Shown here piece by piece: positions 31,493-40,924 of a DNA stretch of 64,000 nt (its first letter is position 1; every line of letters begins with the position of its first letter). Under the pieces are notes generated by a model that ran no database searches, was not told where the DNA came from, and saw nothing but the letters and a program-made list of their open reading frames with translations. The position numbers were made by a program, and so were the translations under genes. The stretch comes from Rhodopseudomonas palustris (GTDB lineage Bacteria; Pseudomonadota; Alphaproteobacteria; Rhizobiales; Xanthobacteraceae), in contig NZ_CP041387.1 in NCBI RefSeq assembly GCF_007005445.1, forward strand, positions 372,001 through 436,000, given 5' to 3'.

Positions 31493-32242
31493 ATGGTAGC
31501 CGTGAGACAAGGACAGCAGCAGGGCAGCGTCGCCGCCCGTCGATTAGCGCTGCTCGACAAGGTCGAATACCGATTGGCCGAAACCGATGCCGAACGCGAG
31601 GCGATCTATCGCCTGCGGTATCGCGCCTATCTCAAGGAAGGGGCGATCGATTCCAACAGCACCGGGATCGTGACCGACCGGTACGACGATCTGCCGAATT
31701 CCTGGATCTTCGGGGTCTTTTACGAGGGCGCGCTCAGCAGCTCCCTGCGGATTACGGTGGGATCGCCCGACTACCCGGCGTGCCCTTCGATGGATGTGTT
31801 TCCGGATTTCCTCGAGCCGTGGCTGGCCGACGGCAAGGTGATCGTCGATCCGACGCGCTTCGTCGCCGATCCTGTCAATGCCAATCGGCTGCCGGAGCTT
31901 CCGTATCTGACGCTGCGCCTGGCTTACGTGTCCTGCGAGCATTTCAAGGCCGACATCGGCCTCGCTTCGGTACGAACCGAACACCAGGCGTTCTATCGCC
32001 GGGTGATGATGCGGCTGATCTGCGCCTCGCGGCCCTATCCGGGATTGAAGAAGCCGATCAGTCTGATGGAGATCGACTTTCCCGCCATGCACGAGAAGCT
32101 GTTCGCCCGCTATCCGTTCTTGCGTTCGACCGCATCGGAACGCCACAGCCTGTTCGCGCGAAGCAGGCACGTTCCAACTCTGGCGTTTGCCGAGGTTCCG
32201 GGCGTCGCTCCGGTCGTCGTCGCGGACCGCTACCATCTCTGA
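31493..32242 (+). CDS. FeeM/autoinducer-synthase-like acyltransferase
   Basis: 249 residues. It resembles the N-acyl amino acid synthase FeeM/LuxI-type GNAT fold. Visible are YRLAETDAEREAIYRLRYRAYLKEGAID (about residues 24-51), WIFGVFYEGALSSSLRIT, VDPTRFVADP, LRLAYVSCEHFKADIGLASVRTEHQAFYRRVMM, and a C-terminal ARYPFL. The Arg in LRYRAY and the RI segment match the family's acyl-carrier and substrate region. It would transfer an acyl chain to an amino acid or a homoserine-lactone-type acceptor; the product cannot be predicted. No LuxR regulator is adjacent. It has a CtrA-type site upstream and lies between the GGDEF-EAL gene and pal. Confidence 0.72.
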   Translation: MVAVRQGQQQGSVAARRLALLDKVEYRLAETDAEREAIYRLRYRAYLKEGAIDSNSTGIVTDRYDDLPNSWIFGVFYEGALSSSLRITVGSPDYPACPSMDVFPDFLEPWLADGKVIVDPTRFVADPVNANRLPELPYLTLRLAYVSCEHFKADIGLASVRTEHQAFYRRVMMRLICASRPYPGLKKPISLMEIDFPAMHEKLFARYPFLRSTASERHSLFARSRHVPTLAFAEVPGVAPVVVADRYHL

Positions 32243-32392
32243 CGGCGCTGCGCGGTCGAAGAGGGCGCAGAGATCGGCGAGACGAGCCGGATGTCTGCGC
32301 CTGCAGCAGCGAAGAACCTTGCAGCGCGCCTGGTCCCCGCGCCCGATGGTCGTGATGGCGAAGCTTCACTCTGGCGCCACATTTGCACCTCA

Positions 32393-32483
32393 TTAACCAT
32401 CGCGGCGGCTTTCGACCGACCGGGGGCATTTGATCGGGTCTGGCAACACCTCGTCAAGGTTGACGGAACGTTCGCTTAACCAT
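32393..32483. promoter_or_regulatory. Two CtrA-like half-sites (TTAACCAT) upstream of pal
   Basis: TTAACCATCGC occurs twice in the same orientation, at 32393-32403 and 32476-32486. TTAACCAT is a recognised CtrA half-site form in alphaproteobacteria. The second lies 54 bases before the pal start codon. They suggest pal has its own, possibly cell-cycle-regulated, promoter because it is cut off from tolB by the inserted genes. The functional assignment is inference. Confidence 0.45.
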
Positions 32484-32536
32484 CGCCCTGTAGACCGAAA
32501 CCACAGTCGGAATATCGCGAGCGTGGAGGCTCCGGA

Positions 32537-33034
32537 ATGACCAATCACAAGCGAATCCTCCAGGGATTGAAGGTGGCCGCGGTGCTCGCGGTGGCCCTGT
32601 CGATGGGGGCTTGCGCGAACAAGAATGGACTCGGCGGTGCCGACGGTGCGATGGCGGGTGCGGCCACCCCCGGCAGCCAGCAGGATTTCGTCGTCAACGT
32701 CGGCGACCGCGTGTTCTTCGAGAGCGATCAGTCGGATCTGTCGCCGCAGGCAGCGGCGACGCTCGACAAGCAGGTGCAGTGGCTGCAGACTTACGCTCGC
32801 TACACCTTCACCATCGAAGGCCACGCCGACGAGCGCGGCACCCGCGAGTACAACATCGCGCTCGGTGCCCGGCGCGCGCAGTCGGTACGCAACTATCTGG
32901 TGTCGCGCGGTATCGACGCCTCGCGGATGCGTACGATCTCCTACGGCAAGGAACGTCCGGTCGCGGTCTGTAACGACATCTCGTGCTGGTCGCAGAATCG
33001 CCGCGCGGTCACGGTGCTGAACGCCGGCGCCTGA
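32537..33034 (+). CDS. pal: Pal, peptidoglycan-associated lipoprotein
   Basis: 165 residues. A signal peptide ends in a lipobox (ALSMGAC) with the lipidated Cys at residue 26. A short linker is followed by an OmpA-like peptidoglycan-binding domain (about 55-160): FTIEGHADERGTREYNIALGARRA with the diaminopimelate-contacting Asp and Arg residues, RMRTISYGKERPVAVC and SQNRRAVTV. Pal anchors the outer membrane to peptidoglycan and is the outer-membrane partner of TolB. It is followed by a strong terminator; its position after two inserted genes suggests a separate promoter. Confidence 0.96.
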   Translation: MTNHKRILQGLKVAAVLAVALSMGACANKNGLGGADGAMAGAATPGSQQDFVVNVGDRVFFESDQSDLSPQAAATLDKQVQWLQTYARYTFTIEGHADERGTREYNIALGARRAQSVRNYLVSRGIDASRMRTISYGKERPVAVCNDISCWSQNRRAVTVLNAGA

Positions 33035-33060
33035 GCGCTCGCTTCGATCGACGTTGCTAA

Positions 33061-33085
33061 ACGGCGCCGCAGGGCGCCGTTTTTG
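33061..33085 (+). terminator. Rho-independent terminator after pal
   Basis: Perfect 8-bp stem ACGGCGCC (33061-33068) with GGCGCCGT (33073-33080), GCAG loop, then TTTTG. It is 26 bases after the pal stop and separates pal from ybgF. Confidence 0.9.
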
Positions 33086-33191
33086 TTTTGGGCTGAGATC
33101 TCTGCCGTCGCTTCAGTCACATTTTTGGCGTAGTACGGCGATCAATCCTGCGCCATTCGCTCGGCCGCGCCCTCGAACTCGTCGGACTGTC

Positions 33192-34220
33192 ATGTCATCA
33201 GGTTTTGCCGTCTCCGCACGTTCCCTCGCTTTGCTGGCGGCGCTGGTCGTCGCCGTTCCGGCGGCGGCCCAGCAGTATGGTGGCGAGGTCGATCCGGAAA
33301 TCCGGATCCAGCAGCTCGAGGACCGGCTGCGCGCGCTGACCGGCCAGAACGAAGAGCTGGAATACCGTAACCGCAGGCTCGAAGAGCAACTCCGGCAGTT
33401 GCAGGGCAGCGCCGGTGCGCCGGCGGCCCAACAGCCGGCTCCGGCTGCCGGGGCCAGTCCGGCGCCGTCGCCGCAACCGTCGCCGTCCTACGGCCAGCCG
33501 GCGCAGCCGGCCTATGGCCAGCAGCCTGGCTACGGTCAGCCGCAAGCTCCGATGGTGCAGCCGCAGCCGACCGCTCCGCAGGGCGGGGGGCGGCGCGGCG
33601 ATGCGTTCAATCCGGCGCAGAACCCGAATGCGCCGGGCGTGCCGCGTCCGCTCGGCGGTGGGCAGATGCCGATCGAGCAGGGCGGCGGGGTGCCGGCCGG
33701 CCGTGCTCCGGGCGCGCCGATCGATCTGTCGAACAGCGGCGGCGGCTACGTCCAGGGTGGCTCGCCGCAAGGCGGCGCGCCGGCCGCGCCGCAGGCACCT
33801 GCGGCCGGCGGTGCATTGACGACGCTGCCGCCGTCGCAGACTCCGCGTGACGAGTTCGATCTCGGTATCGGCTACATGCAGCGGCGCGACTACGCACTGG
33901 CCGAGGAGACGATGCGCAACTTCGCGCAGAAGTATCCCGACAATCCGCTGACGGCAGACGCGCAATACTGGCTCGGCGAGAGCTTCTTCCAGCGCCAGAT
34001 GTATCGCGACGCCGCCGAGGCGTTTCTCGCGGTGACCAGCAAGCACGAGAAGGCTGGCAAGGCGCCGGACGCGTTGCTCCGGCTCGGGCAATCGTTGTCG
34101 GCTCTGAAGGAGAAGGAAGCGGCCTGCGCCGCGCTCGGCGAGATCGGCCGCAAATATCCGCAGGCTTCGTCTGGCGTGAAGAAGGCTGTCGACCGCGAGC
34201 AGAAGAAGCTGAAGTGCTGA
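33192..34220 (+). CDS. ybgF: YbgF/CpoB, Tol-Pal-associated periplasmic protein
   Basis: 342 residues from ATG 33192 (the earlier in-frame start at 33054 lies in the terminator region). A signal peptide ends at PAAAQQ. Then comes a coiled coil (EIRIQQLEDRLRALTGQNEELEYRNRRLEEQL, about 37-68) and a long Pro/Gln/Gly/Ala-rich linker (about 75-225). The C-terminal domain of three TPR repeats is about 230-342 (EFDLGIGYMQRRDYALAEETMRNFAQKYPDN, ADAQYWLGESFFQRQMYRDAAEAFL). CpoB coordinates Tol with PBP1B during division (known in E. coli). The linker is far longer than in enterobacterial CpoB. Confidence 0.93.
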   Translation: MSSGFAVSARSLALLAALVVAVPAAAQQYGGEVDPEIRIQQLEDRLRALTGQNEELEYRNRRLEEQLRQLQGSAGAPAAQQPAPAAGASPAPSPQPSPSYGQPAQPAYGQQPGYGQPQAPMVQPQPTAPQGGGRRGDAFNPAQNPNAPGVPRPLGGGQMPIEQGGGVPAGRAPGAPIDLSNSGGGYVQGGSPQGGAPAAPQAPAAGGALTTLPPSQTPRDEFDLGIGYMQRRDYALAEETMRNFAQKYPDNPLTADAQYWLGESFFQRQMYRDAAEAFLAVTSKHEKAGKAPDALLRLGQSLSALKEKEAACAALGEIGRKYPQASSGVKKAVDREQKKLKC

Positions 34221-34230
34221 ACGCAAGCTG

Positions 34231-34247
34231 CCCCGGCGCCGCCGGGG
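34231..34247 (+). terminator. Hairpin between ybgF and tilS
   Basis: CCCCGGC (34231-34237) and GCCGGGG (34241-34247) form a 7-bp GC stem 10 bases after the ybgF stop, without a T-tract. It may slow or protect transcript ends rather than terminate fully. Confidence 0.4.
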
Positions 34248-34273
34248 CCTGACAACCGGCAGGCAGGCGGCCG

Positions 34274-35299
34274 ATGTCCGGAACCGACGACGACGCAGTG
34301 TCCGCGACCGAGGCGCGCGGACTGTTCGGCGACTGGAAGGCGGCGCCGGCGATTGTGCTGGCGGTGTCGGGCGGCCCGGATTCGCTGGCGCTGATGTGGC
34401 TCGTGGCGCGCTGGCGCAAGGCGTTGAAGCGCGGGCCGTCGTTGTCGGTCGTCACCGTCGATCACGGATTGCGGGCGGAGGCCGCGCGCGAGGCACGTGC
34501 GGTCAAGCGGCTGGCAACCTCGCTCGATCTGCCGCACCGGACGCTGCGCTGGCGCGGCGACAAGCCGGCCTCGGGGATCCAGGCCGCCGCCCGCCAGGCG
34601 CGCTACCGGTTGCTGGCAGAGGCGGCCAGACGCGCCGGCGCCACCCACATCATGACGGCTCACACCCGCGACGATCAGGCCGAAACCGTGCTGATGCGAC
34701 TGTCGCGCGGCAGCGGTATCGCCGGCCTCGCCGCGATGTCGCGGCAAACGGCGCGCGACGACATCGTGCTGGTGCGGCCGTTGCTAGATGTTCCCAAGGC
34801 CAGGCTGCTGGCGACGCTGGCCAAGGCCAGGATCGATTTTGCCACCGACCCCAGCAATGCCGATCCACGTTTCGCTCGGCCGCGGCTGCGCGAACTGATG
34901 CCGCTGCTCGCGGCCGAAGGCTGCGATGCGCGCTCACTCGCCCGGCTTGCATCGCGGGCCGCGCGAGCTGATGCGGCGCTCGAGCGGATGACCGATGGCG
35001 CCGAGCGCTATCTGGAGTTGCTGAATGCGGAACCGAGGCGTCGGGGGGTCGATGCCGCGGCCTTCACCGCATTGCCGGCGGAAATCAGGATTCGGTTGTT
35101 GATGAGGGTACTGTCCTCGCAGGGCTACGAGGGTCCGCCGCAACTCGGCAAGGTCGAAACGCTGGTGACCGCCCTGGAATCGGCCATGAGCGAGGCTGTG
35201 CCGCGCCTGAAGCAGACTCTCGCGGGCGCCGTGGTCACGCTGGGCGGTGAGCGCCTCGTGATCGCCCCCGCCCCGCCGCGTCGTGGCCGGACGTGCTGA
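34274..35299 (+). CDS. tilS: tRNA(Ile)-lysidine synthetase TilS
   Basis: 341 residues. N-terminal PP-loop ATP-pyrophosphatase domain: VLAVSGGPDSLALMWL (about residues 33-48), VVTVDHGLRAEAAREA, then IMTAHTRDDQAETVLMRLSRGSGIAGLA, all core TilS motifs. The C-terminal part (from about 230) is helical and shorter than in E. coli TilS. It modifies C34 of tRNA-Ile(CAU) to lysidine, converting codon reading from Met to Ile, and is essential in most bacteria. It is next to ftsH, a common arrangement in proteobacteria. Confidence 0.92.
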   Translation: MSGTDDDAVSATEARGLFGDWKAAPAIVLAVSGGPDSLALMWLVARWRKALKRGPSLSVVTVDHGLRAEAAREARAVKRLATSLDLPHRTLRWRGDKPASGIQAAARQARYRLLAEAARRAGATHIMTAHTRDDQAETVLMRLSRGSGIAGLAAMSRQTARDDIVLVRPLLDVPKARLLATLAKARIDFATDPSNADPRFARPRLRELMPLLAAEGCDARSLARLASRAARADAALERMTDGAERYLELLNAEPRRRGVDAAAFTALPAEIRIRLLMRVLSSQGYEGPPQLGKVETLVTALESAMSEAVPRLKQTLAGAVVTLGGERLVIAPAPPRRGRTC

Positions 35300-35534
35300 T
35301 CCGGCCGGCTGGCAGGTTCACAGGACCTCCCGCGACCGAGCGGCGCTGATCGCCACGATTTGAGCGGGAAATGGATTAGAATGCGCCAAATAGTCCTGTG
35401 CGGTTCTCTTGGCACGGAGCCGGGTCACACCTAGATTAGGCGGGCCGGCTCACGGGAACACCCCGCAGGGCCTTTTCGTTTCGGCGCCGCAGGGCCCACC
35501 CGGTCGCGATCCGCGCGACCCATAAGGAAGACCG

Positions 35535-37451
<1,917 letters not shown>

Positions 37452-37477
37452 TCGGTCTGATTATCGCATGTGTTCTG

Positions 37478-37506
37478 AAAACGCGGTCCCTTGGGGCCGC
37501 GTTTTT
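37478..37506 (+). terminator. Rho-independent terminator after ftsH
   Basis: AAACGCGG (37478-37485) pairs with CCGCGTTT, with an internal CCC/GGG extension across a short loop, and runs into TTTTTG. It is 26 bases after the ftsH stop. Confidence 0.88.
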
Positions 37507-37681
37507 GCTGAGCGGCATGATTGAGCAAAGACAATTCAGACCGTGATGAACTGTGCTGCTGTTCGGCGTCGAGCGCGTCCGGCTCTGATCGGGGCAGAGC
37601 CTGCCTCGGTTCGCTGCGCTGAGGCGCTTTCGCTCGCGAGCCGGGCTCGACTTCTCGCGACTGCCCTGGATCGGAGCACCG

Positions 37682-38779
37682 ATGAATCGCCGGTCGGTTT
37701 TGATGGCTGGAGCTGCCGCGCTGGCGATGGCCGCCAGTGGTGCCGTCCTGTGGGCGCGGCAGGACATCGGCCGCTGGCGCGACGCTGCCGATGCGATAAG
37801 GCAGCCTTTGAACCCAGAGCTTACCGGTCGGGCGGCGATCGCCGAACTGGTGCGTTGCGCCACGCTCGCTGCCAACAGCCACAATACGCAGCCTTGGCGG
37901 TTCGTCGCCCGGGATGCCGACATCACCATCGCGCCGGACTTTTCCCGGCGTTGTCCGGTCGTTGATCCGGACGACCATCATCTGTTCGCAAGTCTCGGTG
38001 CGGCTGCCGAGAACATCGTGCAGGCGGCGCCGGTGTTCGGTCTGTCTGCGACGGTGAGAGCTGTGGGAGAGGACGGCCGGGTGAGGATCGATCTGGCGCC
38101 GGGCGCCGCCGAGACCTCGGAGTTGGCGGCCGCAATCGTCAAGCGGCAATGCTGCCGCGGCTTGTACGACTCCCGGCCGGTTCCGGCGGACGACCTGCAG
38201 AGGTTGGTCTCCGCCGGCCGCAGTGACGGCGTCGACATTCTGTTGCTGACCGAGCCTGCGGCGGTCGACGCCGTTGCGTCCCTGGTCATCGCCGGCAACA
38301 CCGCCCAATTCGCCGATCCGAGTTTCCTCGCCGAACTGAAGCACTGGCTCCGCTTCGGATACGCCGATGCGGTGGCGACCGGCGACGGGCTGTTTGCAGG
38401 CGTGTCCGGCAATCCCGCCTTGCCCGCTCCGGTCGGGCGGTTGCTGTTCGAGCACGTCGTCTCGGCACACTCCGAGAACGCCAAGTGCCGGGCCCAGATC
38501 GCCAGTTCCGCGGGCCTTGCCGTGTTCGTTTCGGACCACGACGACCGCGGACATTGGCTCGCCGCCGGTCGGGCGTATCAGCGCTTCGCGCTGCGCGCGA
38601 CCGCGCTCGGTATCAAGCACGCCTTCCTGAATCAGGCGGTCGAGGTGCCGCAGCAGCGGCACCGTCTTGCCGAAGTGCTCGGTCTCGGCGCGCGCCGTCC
38701 GGATCTCATCGTGCGCTTCGGCTACGGAGCCGACATGCCCCGGTCGCTGCGGCGCCCGATCGCCGATGTGCTGGTGTAG
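37682..38779 (+). CDS. Tat-exported nitroreductase-like protein (Acg family)
   Basis: 365 residues. The N-terminus MNRRSVLMAGAAALAMAASGA is a typical twin-arginine signal (RRSVLM) with a hydrophobic stretch, implying export of a folded, cofactor-bound protein. The rest resembles the nitroreductase fold of the Acg type: AANSHNTQPWRFV (about residue 63) as the FMN-binding start, HHLFASLGAAAEN, RGHWLAAGRAYQRFALRATALGIKHAFLNQAVEV, and RPDLIVRFGYG near the end. Cytoplasmic nitroreductases are far more common; a Tat-secreted member is notable. Its electron donor and substrate are unknown. Confidence 0.78.
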   Translation: MNRRSVLMAGAAALAMAASGAVLWARQDIGRWRDAADAIRQPLNPELTGRAAIAELVRCATLAANSHNTQPWRFVARDADITIAPDFSRRCPVVDPDDHHLFASLGAAAENIVQAAPVFGLSATVRAVGEDGRVRIDLAPGAAETSELAAAIVKRQCCRGLYDSRPVPADDLQRLVSAGRSDGVDILLLTEPAAVDAVASLVIAGNTAQFADPSFLAELKHWLRFGYADAVATGDGLFAGVSGNPALPAPVGRLLFEHVVSAHSENAKCRAQIASSAGLAVFVSDHDDRGHWLAAGRAYQRFALRATALGIKHAFLNQAVEVPQQRHRLAEVLGLGARRPDLIVRFGYGADMPRSLRRPIADVLV

Positions 38780-38879
38780 TTCGGTCGAACGCGGCGCTGT
38801 CGCATAGCCCCATGAGCTGTGATTGCTTGACCTGGCGCTGCGCAGCCATCACGCCATGGTCGGCAACGCGGACCAGACC

Positions 38880-39629
38880 ATGACCACTCACATTCAGAAA
38901 GCTCCTGCCTATTGGTCGCGTGATGCGATCTGGCCCGGCATTGTCGCGATCGGTCCGATGCTGCCGGGGACGCTGGCGTTCGGCATGGCGTTCGGCGCGC
39001 TATGCGCGCAGAAGAACTTCACGCTGGCCGAGGTCGAAGTGATGATGGCCACCGTGTATGGCGGGCTGTCGCAGTTCGTCGCGGTGCAGGCTTGGCCGGA
39101 GGCGCTGACGCCGTCGTCGATCGCCGCGCTGGCGCTGCTCACTGCCACCGTCAATATCCGGTTCTTCCTGATGACGGCCTCGATGCGGCCGTGGCTCGGA
39201 ACGCTGCCGGCATGGCAGGTGTATCCGCCGCTGCTGCTGGTCACCGACGGCGGCTGGCTCGCCGCAATGCGCTATCGCGAGCACGGCGGCGCCAATGCCT
39301 GGTTCTATGTCGGCGGGGCTGTGGTGCTGTATCTGGTGTGGCTGGTATCGGCGATTCCCGGCTTTCTGCTTGCCGAACAACTCGCCGATCCGAAGAAATT
39401 CGGCGTCGATATCGCGATGCCGGCGTTCTTTGCGGCGCTGCTTGTGCCGGCCTGGAAGGGACCGCGTCGCGCGATTCCCTGGGTGGTGTCCGGTATTGTG
39501 GCTCTGACGGTGCACTACCTCGTGCCGGGCTATTGGTTCATCATTGCCGGCGCGCTGTCCGGCGCGGCGGCTGCGGGACTGATGGACGATCCGTCACCGC
39601 GTGGCTCGCAGCCGGAGCGGGCGTCATGA
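38880..39629 (+). CDS. azlC: AzlC-family branched-chain amino-acid exporter subunit
   Basis: 249 residues from ATG 38880 (ATG 38856 is an alternative). Seven or so hydrophobic helices; diagnostic segments are PGTLAFGMAFGALCAQKNFTLAE, MMATVYGGLSQFVAVQAW (GGLSQF is typical), TATVNIRFFLMTASMRPWLG and the final LVPGYWFIIAGALSGAAAAG. AzlC forms with AzlD an exporter of branched-chain amino acids, and some relatives are linked to azaleucine resistance. The stop overlaps the azlD start (ATGA), so the two are translated together. Confidence 0.9.
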   Translation: MTTHIQKAPAYWSRDAIWPGIVAIGPMLPGTLAFGMAFGALCAQKNFTLAEVEVMMATVYGGLSQFVAVQAWPEALTPSSIAALALLTATVNIRFFLMTASMRPWLGTLPAWQVYPPLLLVTDGGWLAAMRYREHGGANAWFYVGGAVVLYLVWLVSAIPGFLLAEQLADPKKFGVDIAMPAFFAALLVPAWKGPRRAIPWVVSGIVALTVHYLVPGYWFIIAGALSGAAAAGLMDDPSPRGSQPERAS

Positions 39630-39943
39630 CCGAGATGCTGCGCGGCGATGTGATGCTCGCCTTCGCGGTGATGACCGCGGTCACCGTGGCGTCCCGACTC
39701 GGCGGCTATTTCCTGATGCGCTATGTCGATGTCACACCGCGGATTCAAAGAATGTTCGAGGCGCTGCCCGGCTCCATCATCGTCGCGGCGGCGCTGCCCG
39801 TCGCTGTCAATGGCGGCCCGATCGTGATGGTCGCGCTGGCGGCCGCAATTGCGGTGAGTGTGCTGCGTCGCAACGACTTCCTGGCGGTCGCTACTGGTAT
39901 GTTAGTAGCGGCGCTGGCGCGTGCGGTAGGATTGCCCGGCTAG
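39626..39943 (+). CDS. azlD: AzlD-family small partner of AzlC
   Basis: 105 residues, starting with ATG inside the azlC stop. Four short membrane helices with ASRLGGYFLMR, RIQRMFEALPGSIIVAAALPV and ALAAAIAVSVLRRNDFLAVATGMLVAALARA, as in AzlD. It is required with AzlC for amino-acid export. The next gene is a TetR regulator about 180 bases downstream, which may control the pair. Confidence 0.88.
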   Translation: MTEMLRGDVMLAFAVMTAVTVASRLGGYFLMRYVDVTPRIQRMFEALPGSIIVAAALPVAVNGGPIVMVALAAAIAVSVLRRNDFLAVATGMLVAALARAVGLPG

Positions 39944-40126
39944 TTTGCAGGAATGCTATTCATTTCATTGCCGTAAGGGCTTGCCTTCGGTTCTGAATAG
40001 GTGTTCACTTTTTTCACTGATTTGGCGGGGGAGTGCGTCGGTTTTCCTCGTTACTCCAGCAACTTGCTGAGCGATTCGGGCCGTGAATCGGGCTGCGGAT
40101 GCGCTCGTTTCCGGGACGGCAGCGTC

Positions 40127-40801
40127 ATGGTTTACCGGCGGACCCATCAGGTCGTGAAGCGTTTGGCGGCGCGCCGCAGCGCAATTCTCGCTGCAGCGCG
40201 AGAAACAGCCGCCGACGGCGGAATGGCCGCCGTCCAGATTGCGCCGGTGGCTGCGCGCGCCAAGGTCGCGGCCGGAACCGTGTATCGTTACTTCCCGTCG
40301 AAGGCCGACCTGATCTCCGAACTTATCGCCGACGTCTCGCGCGACGAACTCGCTGCGATCCGCCGCGCGGCCGATGCGGCGCCGGGGCCGTCTTCTGCGC
40401 TCGCCGCCGCGGTGACGACCGTGGCGGTGCATGTGCTGTCGCACCGCAAGCTCGCCTGGGGGATTCTGGCCGAACCTGTCGATGTCGATGTCTCGGCATC
40501 GCGGCTGGCGAGCCGCCGGGAAATAGCAGGTGAGATCGAGTTGCGGATCGAAGCCGCGGTCCGCGCCGGTCATCTGCCGGCGCAGGACACGGCGCTGGCA
40601 GCGACCGCATTGCTCGGCGCAGTGCATGAATCGCTGGTCGGGCCGCTGGCGCCGGACAATCTCGACGATCCTGCGAAGCTGCGTGACGCAGTGCAAACCG
40701 TGACGCTGCTGGCGCTGCGCGCGGTCGGTGTGATGGATGCCCGCGCGCGCGGCCTTGTGGTACAGGCCGTGGTCCCGCCACGTAGTCTGGTCGGCGCCTG
40801 A
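40127..40801 (+). CDS. TetR-family transcriptional regulator
   Basis: 224 residues from ATG 40127; an in-frame ATG at 40001 would add a Cys-rich segment that looks non-coding. The HTH region RRSAILAAARETAADGGMAAVQIAPVAARAKVAAGTVYRYFPSKADLISE ends in the classic TVYRYFPSK recognition helix. The C-terminal ligand domain includes AWGILAEPVDVDVSASRLASRREIAGEIE. Its position between azlCD and glcDEF makes either set a possible target. No clear palindrome was found in its upstream region. Confidence 0.87.
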   Translation: MVYRRTHQVVKRLAARRSAILAAARETAADGGMAAVQIAPVAARAKVAAGTVYRYFPSKADLISELIADVSRDELAAIRRAADAAPGPSSALAAAVTTVAVHVLSHRKLAWGILAEPVDVDVSASRLASRREIAGEIELRIEAAVRAGHLPAQDTALAATALLGAVHESLVGPLAPDNLDDPAKLRDAVQTVTLLALRAVGVMDARARGLVVQAVVPPRSLVGA

Positions 40802-40924
40802 TCAGTTCCCGTTTGCCCTCGGCAAACGCTGTGGCTATGACAATTCACGTCTCCTGATCCGCCCCGTTCCCGCTCGCCGGAGACGCGACAAGCACGGCCG
40901 CAGCAGCCCGCGCAGGAGTTCCGC

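Noticed and set aside
28934..31510. Minus-strand open frame of 858 codons opposite the GGDEF-EAL gene
   Set aside because: Low-complexity, Arg/Gln/His-rich translation without domains; the plus-strand gene has intact GGDEF and EAL motifs.
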